NCBI GenBank assembly: GCA_026392775.1
Contig: JAPLBK010000110.1
Coordinates: 1 to 11,311, forward strand
DNA: 11,311 nt
Reading direction: 5' to 3'
Source of the DNA: Actinomycetota bacterium
Lineage (GTDB): Bacteria; Actinomycetota; Actinomycetes; Nanopelagicales; Nanopelagicaceae
Of this stretch, positions 1 to 7,030 are shown piece by piece. Each line of letters starts with the position of its first letter. Position 1 is the stretch's first letter. The notes below the pieces were generated by a model, which did no database searches, was not told the DNA's origin, and saw only the letters and a program-made list of their open reading frames with translations. The translations under genes were made by a program, and so were the position numbers.

Positions 1-42
1 CTCCAGCCGCGAAAGCGGAAACTACTACTCATCTATCCCTAC

Positions 43-46
43 GGAG
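43..46 (+). promoter_or_regulatory. Ribosome binding site of rpsA
   Basis: GGAG lies 4 nt before the TTG at 51. The spacing is short, but it is the only Shine-Dalgarno-like match in the visible leader, and it supports TTG 51 as the start. Confidence 0.5.
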
Positions 47-50
47 CAAC

Positions 51-1406
51 TTGACTACAGCACCTGTAATTGCAGTAAATGACATTGGATCAGCTGCCGA
101 TTTTCTAGCAGCAATCGAAGGCACAATAAGAAATTTTAATGACGGAGATCTAGTAACAGGAACAATCGTCCAGGTTGGACGCGAAGAAGTTCTTGTCGAC
201 ATCGGATATAAAACTGAAGGTGTTATTCCTTCACGCGAGCTTTCAATTCGCCACGATGTAGATCCAAACTCACTCGTCAAGGTTGGCGAGACTATTGAAG
301 CTCTTGTTCTTCAAAAAGAAGATAAAGAAGGTCGTTTGATTCTCTCTAAGAAGCGCGCACAATACGAGCGTGCCTGGGGAGATATCGAAGGCAAGAAAGA
401 GCGCGACGAAGTTGTTATTGGAACAGTTATTGAAGTTGTTAAGGGTGGACTCATCGTCGACATCGGACTACGTGGCTTCTTGCCTGCTTCTCTTGTTGAA
501 ATGCGCCGTGTTCGCGATCTAACTCCTTACATTGGTAAGCAGGTTGAGGCTCGAATCATCGAACTTGATAAGAACCGTAACAACGTAGTTCTTTCACGTC
601 GTGCATTCCTAGAGCAGACACAATCTGAATCACGCACAACTTTCCTTAACCAGCTACAAAAGGGTCAAGTTCGCACAGGTGTTGTTTCATCAATCGTAAA
701 CTTCGGTGCATTCGTTGACCTTGGTGGCGTAGATGGACTTGTTCACGTGTCAGAGCTTTCATGGAAGCACATTGATCATCCAGGTGAAGTTGTTGAAGTT
801 GGCGATGAAGTAACTGTTGAAGTTCTTGAAGTTGATTTCGAGCGTGAGCGCGTCTCACTTTCACTCAAGGCAACACAAGAAGATCCATGGCAGGCATTTG
901 CTCGCACTCACACAATCAATCAGGTTGTGCCAGGTGTGGTTACAAAGCTTGTTCCATTCGGAGCATTCATTCGTGTTCACGAAGGCATTGAAGGCCTAGT
1001 TCATATTTCAGAGCTGGCAGAACGCCACGTTGAAATCCCAGAGCAGGTTGTTCAAGTTGATGATGAGCTATTTGTAAAGATCATTGACATTGACCTTGAG
1101 CGTCGCCGTATTTCACTATCTTTGAAGCAAGCCAATGAAGGACATGAGATTGAGATCGAAGCATTCGATCCATCTCAATACGGAATGGCTGCTCGTTACG
1201 ATGCTTCAGGAAACTTCATCTATCCAGAAGGTTTCGATTCAGATTCACAGGAGTGGAAGCCAGGATATGAAACACAGCGCGAAGAGTGGGAAAAGCAGTA
1301 CGCCCAGGCGCAAGAGCGTTTCATGGCATATAAGAAGCAAAAGGCAGAAGCTAAAGCTGCCGATGCTGCTGCAACTCCAGCCGAAGAAACTCCTGCTGCT
1401 GAGTAG
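51..1406 (+). CDS. rpsA: 30S ribosomal protein S1 (four S1 domains)
   Basis: Ribosomal protein S1 binds mRNA on the 30S subunit and helps initiate translation, especially on messages with weak Shine-Dalgarno sequences. The 451-residue product has four S1 (OB-fold) repeats at about residues 32-101, 118-185, 202-274 and 287-360. The third and fourth carry the classic FGAFV/FGAFI, GLVHVSEL/GLVHISEL and RVSLSLK/RISLSLK blocks; the first two are more divergent, as is usual in actinobacteria. A conserved YGMAARYD region and an Ala/Glu/Lys-rich tail follow. Four domains and this length fit actinobacterial S1, not the six-domain proteobacterial form. The TTG start is chosen because GGAG sits at 43-46 and the protein then begins as relatives do. 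There is no ATG, GTG or TTG in this frame between base 1 and 51, but the frame is open to the left edge, so a longer N-terminus is not excluded. Stop codons TAG-TAA-TAA stand in tandem. A terminator follows, so rpsA probably ends its own transcription unit. Confidence 0.97.
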   Translation: MTTAPVIAVNDIGSAADFLAAIEGTIRNFNDGDLVTGTIVQVGREEVLVDIGYKTEGVIPSRELSIRHDVDPNSLVKVGETIEALVLQKEDKEGRLILSKKRAQYERAWGDIEGKKERDEVVIGTVIEVVKGGLIVDIGLRGFLPASLVEMRRVRDLTPYIGKQVEARIIELDKNRNNVVLSRRAFLEQTQSESRTTFLNQLQKGQVRTGVVSSIVNFGAFVDLGGVDGLVHVSELSWKHIDHPGEVVEVGDEVTVEVLEVDFERERVSLSLKATQEDPWQAFARTHTINQVVPGVVTKLVPFGAFIRVHEGIEGLVHISELAERHVEIPEQVVQVDDELFVKIIDIDLERRRISLSLKQANEGHEIEIEAFDPSQYGMAARYDASGNFIYPEGFDSDSQEWKPGYETQREEWEKQYAQAQERFMAYKKQKAEAKAADAAATPAEETPAAE

Positions 1407-1420
1407 TAATAATTAAAGTA

Positions 1421-1458
1421 AAGGGACTCGACGTAATAGTCGGGTCCCTTTTCTTTTC
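1421..1458 (+). terminator. Rho-independent terminator after rpsA
   Basis: A 12-bp stem (left arm 1421-1432, right arm 1439-1450, one G-T wobble, six-base loop GTAATA at 1433-1438) runs into a T-rich stretch, 1449-1458, interrupted by one C. The GC-rich core GGGAC/GTCCC sits directly before the T run. It begins 15 nt after the rpsA TAG and ends 21 nt before the coaE ATG. It should separate the highly expressed rpsA from the genes downstream. The A-rich left flank gives it a partly bidirectional look, but no converging gene is present. Confidence 0.9.
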
Positions 1459-1467
1459 TACTCGGGT

Positions 1468-1473
1468 TATCCT
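1468..1473 (+). promoter_or_regulatory. Candidate -10 element for leaderless coaE mRNA
   Basis: TATCCT matches the actinobacterial -10 pattern TANNNT. Its last base is followed by 6 nt and then the A of the coaE ATG, the distance expected if transcription starts on the start codon itself. No Shine-Dalgarno match lies in the 20 nt before the ATG, and the rpsA terminator ends just upstream, so coaE needs its own promoter or readthrough. No convincing -35 hexamer is visible at 16-18 nt spacing. The call rests on geometry, not on data. Confidence 0.45.
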
Positions 1474-1479
1474 TATTCC

Positions 1480-2076
1480 ATGCACGTAATTGCTTTAACT
1501 GGTGGCATTGGCTGCGGAAAGTCACTTGCAGCTGAGTACTTTGCTGACCTGGGTGCAATCGTTATTGATGCAGATCAGTTGGCGCGTGCTGCAATAGAGC
1601 GAGGTTCAGTAGGCTTTGATCAAGTGGTGAGCATTTTTGGTGATTCGATATTGAATAATGGAGATATTGATAGACGTGCTTTGGGGGAGTTGATATTTAA
1701 GGATTTCACATTCAAGAATAAGTTAGAAAATGTAATTCACCCTTGGGTGCGCCATAAGTTTGAAGAAGCTGTTGCATCACTCAAGGCTGATCAGAGCCTT
1801 GTCTATGAAATCCCACTCCTATTTGAAACTGGTGGCCAAGACCGCTTTGATCTTGTCATTACCGTTGAATCAATAATGGAGAACAGGATTTCAAGGTTAC
1901 GTGCCAGGGGCTTACACATCTCTGAAATAGAAGCGCGCATTGCTGCCCAGGCAACTCGCGAACAGCGCGAATCGATAGCTGATTTCTTGATCGAAAATGA
2001 TGGCAGTGAAGATGAATTACTGCGTAAAGTGGAAAATATATGGGATGAACTCGCGGATAAGGATGTAAAAAAGTAG
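1480..2076 (+). CDS. coaE: Dephospho-CoA kinase
   Basis: CoaE phosphorylates the 3'-hydroxyl of the dephospho-CoA ribose using ATP, the last step of coenzyme A synthesis in the cytoplasm. The 198-residue product has the P-loop GGIGCGKS at residues 8-15, DAD at 30-32 in the substrate-binding region, IHP at 86-88, the EIPLLFE block at 110-116, and a lid and C-terminal region with Q157, R160 and the ADFLIENDGS motif at 167-176. Length matches the single-domain bacterial enzyme. As I recall, the mycobacterial enzyme is about twice as long because of a fused C-terminal UPF0157/GrpB-like domain; that domain is absent here. ATG 1480 puts the P-loop at the usual distance from the N-terminus. No ribosome binding site precedes it (see the candidate leaderless promoter). 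It stands 73 nt after rpsA, behind a terminator, and 9 nt before uvrB. Confidence 0.96.
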   Translation: MHVIALTGGIGCGKSLAAEYFADLGAIVIDADQLARAAIERGSVGFDQVVSIFGDSILNNGDIDRRALGELIFKDFTFKNKLENVIHPWVRHKFEEAVASLKADQSLVYEIPLLFETGGQDRFDLVITVESIMENRISRLRARGLHISEIEARIAAQATREQRESIADFLIENDGSEDELLRKVENIWDELADKDVKK

Positions 2077-2079
2077 GCT
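2074..2079 (+). promoter_or_regulatory. Candidate -10 element for leaderless uvrB transcript
   Basis: TAGGCT, overlapping the coaE stop codon, fits TANNNT and stands exactly 6 nt before the A of the uvrB ATG, the same geometry as upstream of coaE. The bases between it and the ATG (TTGGCA and flanks) contain no clear Shine-Dalgarno sequence. TANNNT is a loose pattern and chance is a real alternative; translation by coupling to coaE across the 9-nt gap is equally possible. Confidence 0.3.
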
Positions 2080-2085
2080 TGGCAA

Positions 2086-4167
2086 ATGCGCCCGGTCTCA
2101 GAACTCCAACGTCGAGTCGAGCCATTTCAGGTAATTAGTGACTATGTTCCAGCTGGAGATCAGCCTGAGGCCATTGAAGAGATTGCCCGACGAATCAATG
2201 CTGGTGAACAAGATGTGGTTTTACTGGGTGCAACTGGCACAGGAAAATCAGCTACAACGGCCTGGTTGATTGAAAAACTCCAACGCCCGACTTTGGTCTT
2301 AGCTCCCAATAAAACGCTGGCAGCGCAGTTGGCAAATGAATTTCGAGAGCTACTTCCAAATAATGCCGTTGAGTACTTTGTCTCTTACTACGACTATTAC
2401 CAACCAGAAGCATACGTTCCACAGACAGATACCTTCATTGAGAAGGATTCAAGTGTCAATGATGAGGTAGAACGATTACGTCACTCAGCTACAAACTCAC
2501 TTTTGACTCGCCGTGATGTGATTGTGGTTGCGACTGTCTCTTGTATTTATGGACTTGGCACGCCGCAAGAGTATGTGGATCGAATGATCAAACTACGCGT
2601 GGGGGATGAGATTGAACGCAATGCGCTATTGCGCAAATTTGTCGATGTTCAATACAAGCGTAATGACGTTGCCTTTGAGCGTGGGACTTTTCGCGTTCGG
2701 GGAGACACCATCGAAATCATCCCTATGTATGAAGAGTTAGCTATTCGAATTGAGATGTTTGGCGATGAGATTGAAAAGATAACCACATTGCATCCTTTGA
2801 CCGGTGAAATTATGCGTGATGAAACTGAGATGTATATCTTCCCAGCCACTCACTACGCAGCTGGGCCTGAAACGATGAAGCGAGCAATCGGTGATATTCA
2901 GGATGAACTACAAGTACAGCTCAATCTCTTTGAAAAGCAGGGCAAACTCCTTGAAGCACAGCGCCTGCGAATGAGAACAACTTTTGATATTGAGATGATG
3001 GAGCAGATTGGTTTTTGTAGTGGAATTGAAAACTACTCACGGCACTTAGATGATCGCGCAGCTGGATCTGCGCCCAACTGCTTATTGGATTATTTCCCAG
3101 AGGATTTTCTTGTTGTTATTGATGAGAGCCACGTGACGGTTCCGCAGTTAGGTGCGATGTTTGAAGGCGATGCATCACGCAAGCGCACTCTTGTAGAACA
3201 CGGCTTTAGATTGCCCAGCGCGTTGGATAATCGCCCTTTGAAGTTTCCAGAATTTATAGAGCGCACAGGACAAAAGCTTTATCTCTCTGCGACGCCAGGA
3301 AAGTACGAGATGGCAAAGGTGGATGGCGATGTAGTGGAGCAAGTAATTCGCCCAACTGGTTTAGTGGATCCACAGATTGTGATCAAGCCTATAAAGGGTC
3401 AGATCGATGATTTGCTCAATGAAATTACAATAAGAGCTGAGAAGAATGAGCGTGTTCTAGTCACAACACTTACTAAAAAGATGAGTGAAGATCTAACTGA
3501 TTACTTACAGGAAAAGGGAGTGAGGGTTCGCTATCTTCACTCTGAGGTAGACACTCTGCGCCGCGTCGAACTATTGCGCGAACTTCGCACCGGTGAATAC
3601 GACGTTCTTATCGGCATTAACTTGCTTCGTGAGGGCCTCGATCTTCCTGAAGTTTCCTTAGTGGCAATTCTAGATGCTGACAAAGAAGGCTTCCTTCGCT
3701 CTGCCACCTCACTCATCCAAACTATTGGCCGTGCGGCTCGAAATGTTTCAGGTGAGGTTCATATGTATGCCGACAACATGACGGCCTCTATGGAAAAGGC
3801 TATTGATGAGACTAATCGCCGTCGCGCCAAGCAAGTTGCATACAATCTAGAAAAGGGCGTGGATCCACAACCGCTGCGTAAAAAGATTGCTGATATCACC
3901 GATCTTATTAATCGTGAATCTGAAGACACTGATGAGCTGATGGCATCAAATAAGCGGGCAAATCAAAAGAGCGCAGCAACGGCAGGACTCTATGTGAAAT
4001 CTCTGGCTTCGTTGCCGCGCCAAGATTTAATGGCGTTGATAGGCTCGCTCACTGATCAGATGCGCGCTGCTGCGGGGGACCTTCAATTTGAAGTGGCTGC
4101 ACGTTTGCGTGATGAGATAAAGATTTTAAAGAAAGAACTACGATCAATGGAAGAGGCTGGGGTTTAG
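2086..4167 (+). CDS. uvrB: Excinuclease ABC subunit B (UvrB helicase)
   Basis: UvrB is loaded on damaged DNA by UvrA, verifies the lesion with ATP-driven strand opening, and holds the site for UvrC. The 693-residue product shows the whole family pattern: Walker A GATGTGKS at residues 48-55, the Tyr-rich beta-hairpin region ([10 protein letters not shown], 101-110) that inserts between DNA strands, the Walker B/DESH box at 346-349, helicase motif SATP at 401-404, [12 protein letters not shown] at 511-522 and motif [11 protein letters not shown] at 545-553. A C-terminal UVR motif (about 650-690), used for contact with UvrC, ends the protein. Length is normal. It begins 9 nt after coaE, and its TAG stop shares one base with the GTG start of uvrA, which suggests translational coupling and near-equal output. 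Nothing is truncated or missing. Confidence 0.98.
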   Translation: MRPVSELQRRVEPFQVISDYVPAGDQPEAIEEIARRINAGEQDVVLLGATGTGKSATTAWLIEKLQRPTLVLAPNKTLAAQLANEFRELLPNNAVEYFVSYYDYYQPEAYVPQTDTFIEKDSSVNDEVERLRHSATNSLLTRRDVIVVATVSCIYGLGTPQEYVDRMIKLRVGDEIERNALLRKFVDVQYKRNDVAFERGTFRVRGDTIEIIPMYEELAIRIEMFGDEIEKITTLHPLTGEIMRDETEMYIFPATHYAAGPETMKRAIGDIQDELQVQLNLFEKQGKLLEAQRLRMRTTFDIEMMEQIGFCSGIENYSRHLDDRAAGSAPNCLLDYFPEDFLVVIDESHVTVPQLGAMFEGDASRKRTLVEHGFRLPSALDNRPLKFPEFIERTGQKLYLSATPGKYEMAKVDGDVVEQVIRPTGLVDPQIVIKPIKGQIDDLLNEITIRAEKNERVLVTTLTKKMSEDLTDYLQEKGVRVRYLHSEVDTLRRVELLRELRTGEYDVLIGINLLREGLDLPEVSLVAILDADKEGFLRSATSLIQTIGRAARNVSGEVHMYADNMTASMEKAIDETNRRRAKQVAYNLEKGVDPQPLRKKIADITDLINRESEDTDELMASNKRANQKSAATAGLYVKSLASLPRQDLMALIGSLTDQMRAAAGDLQFEVAARLRDEIKILKKELRSMEEAGV

Positions 4168-7025
4168 TGACTATCGACAAACTCATTGTTCGCGGTGCTC
4201 GCGAACATAACCTCAAAAACGTCTCCATTGAGTTACCACGCAATGCACTCATTGTTTTTACAGGTCTATCTGGCTCTGGTAAATCATCATTGGCTTTCGA
4301 CACCATATTTGCTGAAGGCCAGCGTCGATATGTTGAATCTCTATCAGCATATGCCCGTCAATTTTTGGGACAGATGGATAAGCCTGATGTCGATTTTATT
4401 GAAGGCTTATCACCGGCGGTGTCTATTGATCAGAAATCAACGAACCGAAATCCTCGCTCTACTGTGGGAACGATTACTGAGGTTTATGACTACTTACGTT
4501 TATTGTTTGCACGCGCTGGTCGCCCTCACTGCCCAACCTGTGGTCACGCAGTTACCAGACAGTCTCCACAGCAGATTGTTGATCAGATTCTGACTATGCC
4601 AGCGACAACAAAGTTTCAAGTATTAGCACCCATAGTTCGTGCACGTAAGGGTGAGTTCGTTGATCTTTTTGCTGACCTGATTACTCAGGGATTCTCACGT
4701 GCTCGTGTGGATGGTGAGGTTATTCAGCTCACCGATGTGCCGAAGCTAAAGAAGCAGGAGAAGCACACGATTGAAGTTGTTGTGGATCGTTTGACTGCAA
4801 AAGAAGAGTCAAAGACTCGCCTGACTGATTCCATTGAAACCGCGCTACGTCTTGCATCTGGCATTGTGCTTTTGGACTTTGTGGATGCCAAGGGAGATGA
4901 AAAAGAGCGCACCTATAGCGAGCACTTGGCTTGCCATGATTGCAACCTCTCCTTTGAGGAGTTAGAACCACGTTCTTTCTCATTCAACTCTCCATTTGGT
5001 GCATGCCCAGAGTGTTCTGGAATTGGAACCAAGTTAGAGGTCGATAATGACTTGATCATTCCTGATGACTCCATTTCGATCAATGATGGAGCGATTGCGC
5101 CTTGGTCAGGTGGGCAATCATCAGATTATTTCCTGCGCTTGCTAGAGGCGTTAGCAAAAGATGTTTCATTTTCCCTAGATACACCTTGGAAGAAAATCTC
5201 AGTTAAAGCACGAGATGCGATTATTAATGGCTATGAGTATGAAATTAAGATGAAGTACAAGGGACGTTACGGAACTAAGAACTACACAACTGGTTTTGAG
5301 GGTGTTGTTCCATTTATTCATCGCCGCCACAGTGAAACAGATAGTGACTACAGTCGCGATAAGTACGAGGCTTATATGCGCGAGACGCCATGTGATATTT
5401 GTAAGGGAGCACGTCTTAAGCCTGAAGTATTGGCCGTTTCTCTGGGCGGCAAGAACATTAGTGAAATTACTGAGCTTTCCATTATGGAGTGTGCCCAGTT
5501 CCTCAAGGCAATCAAACTCAATAAACGCGAGGCTCAAATCGCTGAACGAGTGATGAAAGAAGTACATGCCCGTCTTGGTTTTTTGCTAGATGTTGGTTTG
5601 GATTACCTTTCACTAGCGCGTCCTGCAGGGACTTTATCTGGTGGTGAGGCCCAGAGAATTCGCTTAGCTACACAGATTGGTAGTGGGTTGGTTGGTGTTC
5701 TATATGTTTTAGATGAACCAAGCATTGGTTTGCATCAGCGTGATAATCGCCGCTTGATTGATACGTTAACACGTCTTCGTAACTTGGGAAATACTCTAAT
5801 AGTTGTTGAGCACGATGAGGAAACTATTAGAACTGCTGATTGGGTTGTGGACATCGGGCCTGGTGCTGGTGAACATGGTGGCAATGTTGTTGTCTCGGGT
5901 AGTTACGAGGACTTAATTGCTTCCAAGGAATCAATAACAGGTGCTTATCTTTCTGGCCGTAAATCTATAGCTATTCCCACCAAGCGTCGAAAAATCGATC
6001 CAAAGCGCCAGCTAGTAGTGAAAGGTGCGAAGGAGAACAATCTTCAGAATATTGATGTGGAAGTTCCATTAGGTGTATTTGTTTCGGTTACTGGTGTGAG
6101 CGGTTCAGGAAAATCAACTCTAGTTAATGATATTTTGTATATGACCCTTGCCAATAAACTTAACGGTGCTCGTCTAGTTCCTGGACGACACCGTACAGTT
6201 TCCGGCATAGATTTGCTCGACAAGGTTGTTCATGTTGATCAATCACCTATTGGTCGAACACCTCGCTCAAATCCTGCTACCTATACCGGCGTATTCGACA
6301 AGGTACGTGCGTTATTTGCCGAAACATCAGAGGCCAAGATTCGTGGCTATCAGCAGGGACGCTTCTCCTTTAACGTCAAAGGTGGGCGCTGTGAGAACTG
6401 TTCAGGAGATGGCACCATCACAATTGAGATGAACTTCTTGCCTGACGTGTATGTTCCTTGCGAGGTCTGTCATGGAGCTCGTTATAACCGCGAAACCCTT
6501 GAAGTGCATTACAAAGGCAAAACAATTGCCGATGTTTTAGATATGCCGATAGAACTTGCTGCTGAATTCTTTGAATCAGTCCCAGCGATTGCTCGCTACC
6601 TCAAGACACTCAATGATGTTGGTTTGGGATATGTGCGCTTGGGTCAGTCAGCACCAACGCTTTCTGGTGGTGAAGCTCAACGCGTGAAGCTATCGACTGA
6701 GTTGCAGCGACGATCAACTGGTCGCACTATTTATGTCTTGGATGAACCAACAACAGGCCTGCACTTTGAAGATGTAAGTAAGTTACTTGGTGTGCTCAAT
6801 CGCCTGGTTGATACCGGGAATACTGTTGTAGTAATTGAACATAACTTGGATGTTATTAAATCCTCGGACTGGGTTATTGATATGGGACCAGAGGGCGGAT
6901 TTCGTGGGGGATTAGTTGTTGCCCAAGGAACTCCTGAAGATGTTGCTAAAGTTAAGGCCAGTTACACTGGTCAATTCTTGGGTGAAATTTTGGCAAGTAA
7001 TCGCAAAGTAGCGACTAAGAAGTAA
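4167..7025 (+). CDS. uvrA: Excinuclease ABC subunit A (UvrA damage-recognition ATPase)
   Basis: UvrA is the dimeric ABC-type ATPase that first recognises helix distortion and delivers UvrB. The 952-residue product has two ABC modules. Module I: Walker A GLSGSGKS 33-40, signature LSGGEAQR 490-497, Walker [10 protein letters not shown] 511-519. Module II: Walker A GVSGSGKS 643-650, signature LSGGEAQR 832-839, Walker B ending LDEPTTGL 858-865. Zinc sites are intact: C256-x2-C259-x20-C280-x2-C283 in module I and C742-x2-C745-x19-C765-x2-C768 in module II. Further CxxC pairs occur at 122/125 and 409/412. The GTG start overlaps the uvrB stop by one base (TAGTG), and the first residues lead straight into the conserved [11 protein letters not shown] block, so no other start is needed. 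A perfect 7-bp hairpin lies in the first 14 codons. uvrC starts 5 nt after the stop. This is a class I repair UvrA, not a drug-resistance paralogue, as its neighbours also show. Confidence 0.98.
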   Translation: MTIDKLIVRGAREHNLKNVSIELPRNALIVFTGLSGSGKSSLAFDTIFAEGQRRYVESLSAYARQFLGQMDKPDVDFIEGLSPAVSIDQKSTNRNPRSTVGTITEVYDYLRLLFARAGRPHCPTCGHAVTRQSPQQIVDQILTMPATTKFQVLAPIVRARKGEFVDLFADLITQGFSRARVDGEVIQLTDVPKLKKQEKHTIEVVVDRLTAKEESKTRLTDSIETALRLASGIVLLDFVDAKGDEKERTYSEHLACHDCNLSFEELEPRSFSFNSPFGACPECSGIGTKLEVDNDLIIPDDSISINDGAIAPWSGGQSSDYFLRLLEALAKDVSFSLDTPWKKISVKARDAIINGYEYEIKMKYKGRYGTKNYTTGFEGVVPFIHRRHSETDSDYSRDKYEAYMRETPCDICKGARLKPEVLAVSLGGKNISEITELSIMECAQFLKAIKLNKREAQIAERVMKEVHARLGFLLDVGLDYLSLARPAGTLSGGEAQRIRLATQIGSGLVGVLYVLDEPSIGLHQRDNRRLIDTLTRLRNLGNTLIVVEHDEETIRTADWVVDIGPGAGEHGGNVVVSGSYEDLIASKESITGAYLSGRKSIAIPTKRRKIDPKRQLVVKGAKENNLQNIDVEVPLGVFVSVTGVSGSGKSTLVNDILYMTLANKLNGARLVPGRHRTVSGIDLLDKVVHVDQSPIGRTPRSNPATYTGVFDKVRALFAETSEAKIRGYQQGRFSFNVKGGRCENCSGDGTITIEMNFLPDVYVPCEVCHGARYNRETLEVHYKGKTIADVLDMPIELAAEFFESVPAIARYLKTLNDVGLGYVRLGQSAPTLSGGEAQRVKLSTELQRRSTGRTIYVLDEPTTGLHFEDVSKLLGVLNRLVDTGNTVVVIEHNLDVIKSSDWVIDMGPEGGFRGGLVVAQGTPEDVAKVKASYTGQFLGEILASNRKVATKK
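4188..4206 (+). other. Perfect inverted repeat at the 5' end of uvrA
   Basis: GTTCGCG (4188-4194) and CGCGAAC (4200-4206) are exact reverse complements around the five-base loop GTGCT. The hairpin starts 22 nt into uvrA and covers codons for VRGARE, a conserved peptide. The stem is GC-rich, placed where mRNA structure can affect initiation or a ribosome arriving from uvrB. The arms have the everted order (GTTCG outside-left, CGAAC outside-right), so this is not the actinobacterial LexA box, which reads CGAAC-N4-GTTCG. Confidence 0.5.
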
Positions 7026-7030
7026 GCGAC

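Noticed and set aside
1220..1558. A 112-codon open frame on the - strand over the rpsA end, terminator and coaE start
   Set aside because: It runs through the terminator hairpin and antisense to two firm genes. The Ala-rich part mirrors the repetitive rpsA tail codons.
4188..4206. Reading the uvrA hairpin as a LexA/SOS operator
   Set aside because: The half-sites are in the wrong order (GTTCG...CGAAC instead of CGAAC...GTTCG), with a five-base centre, and it lies inside the coding region.
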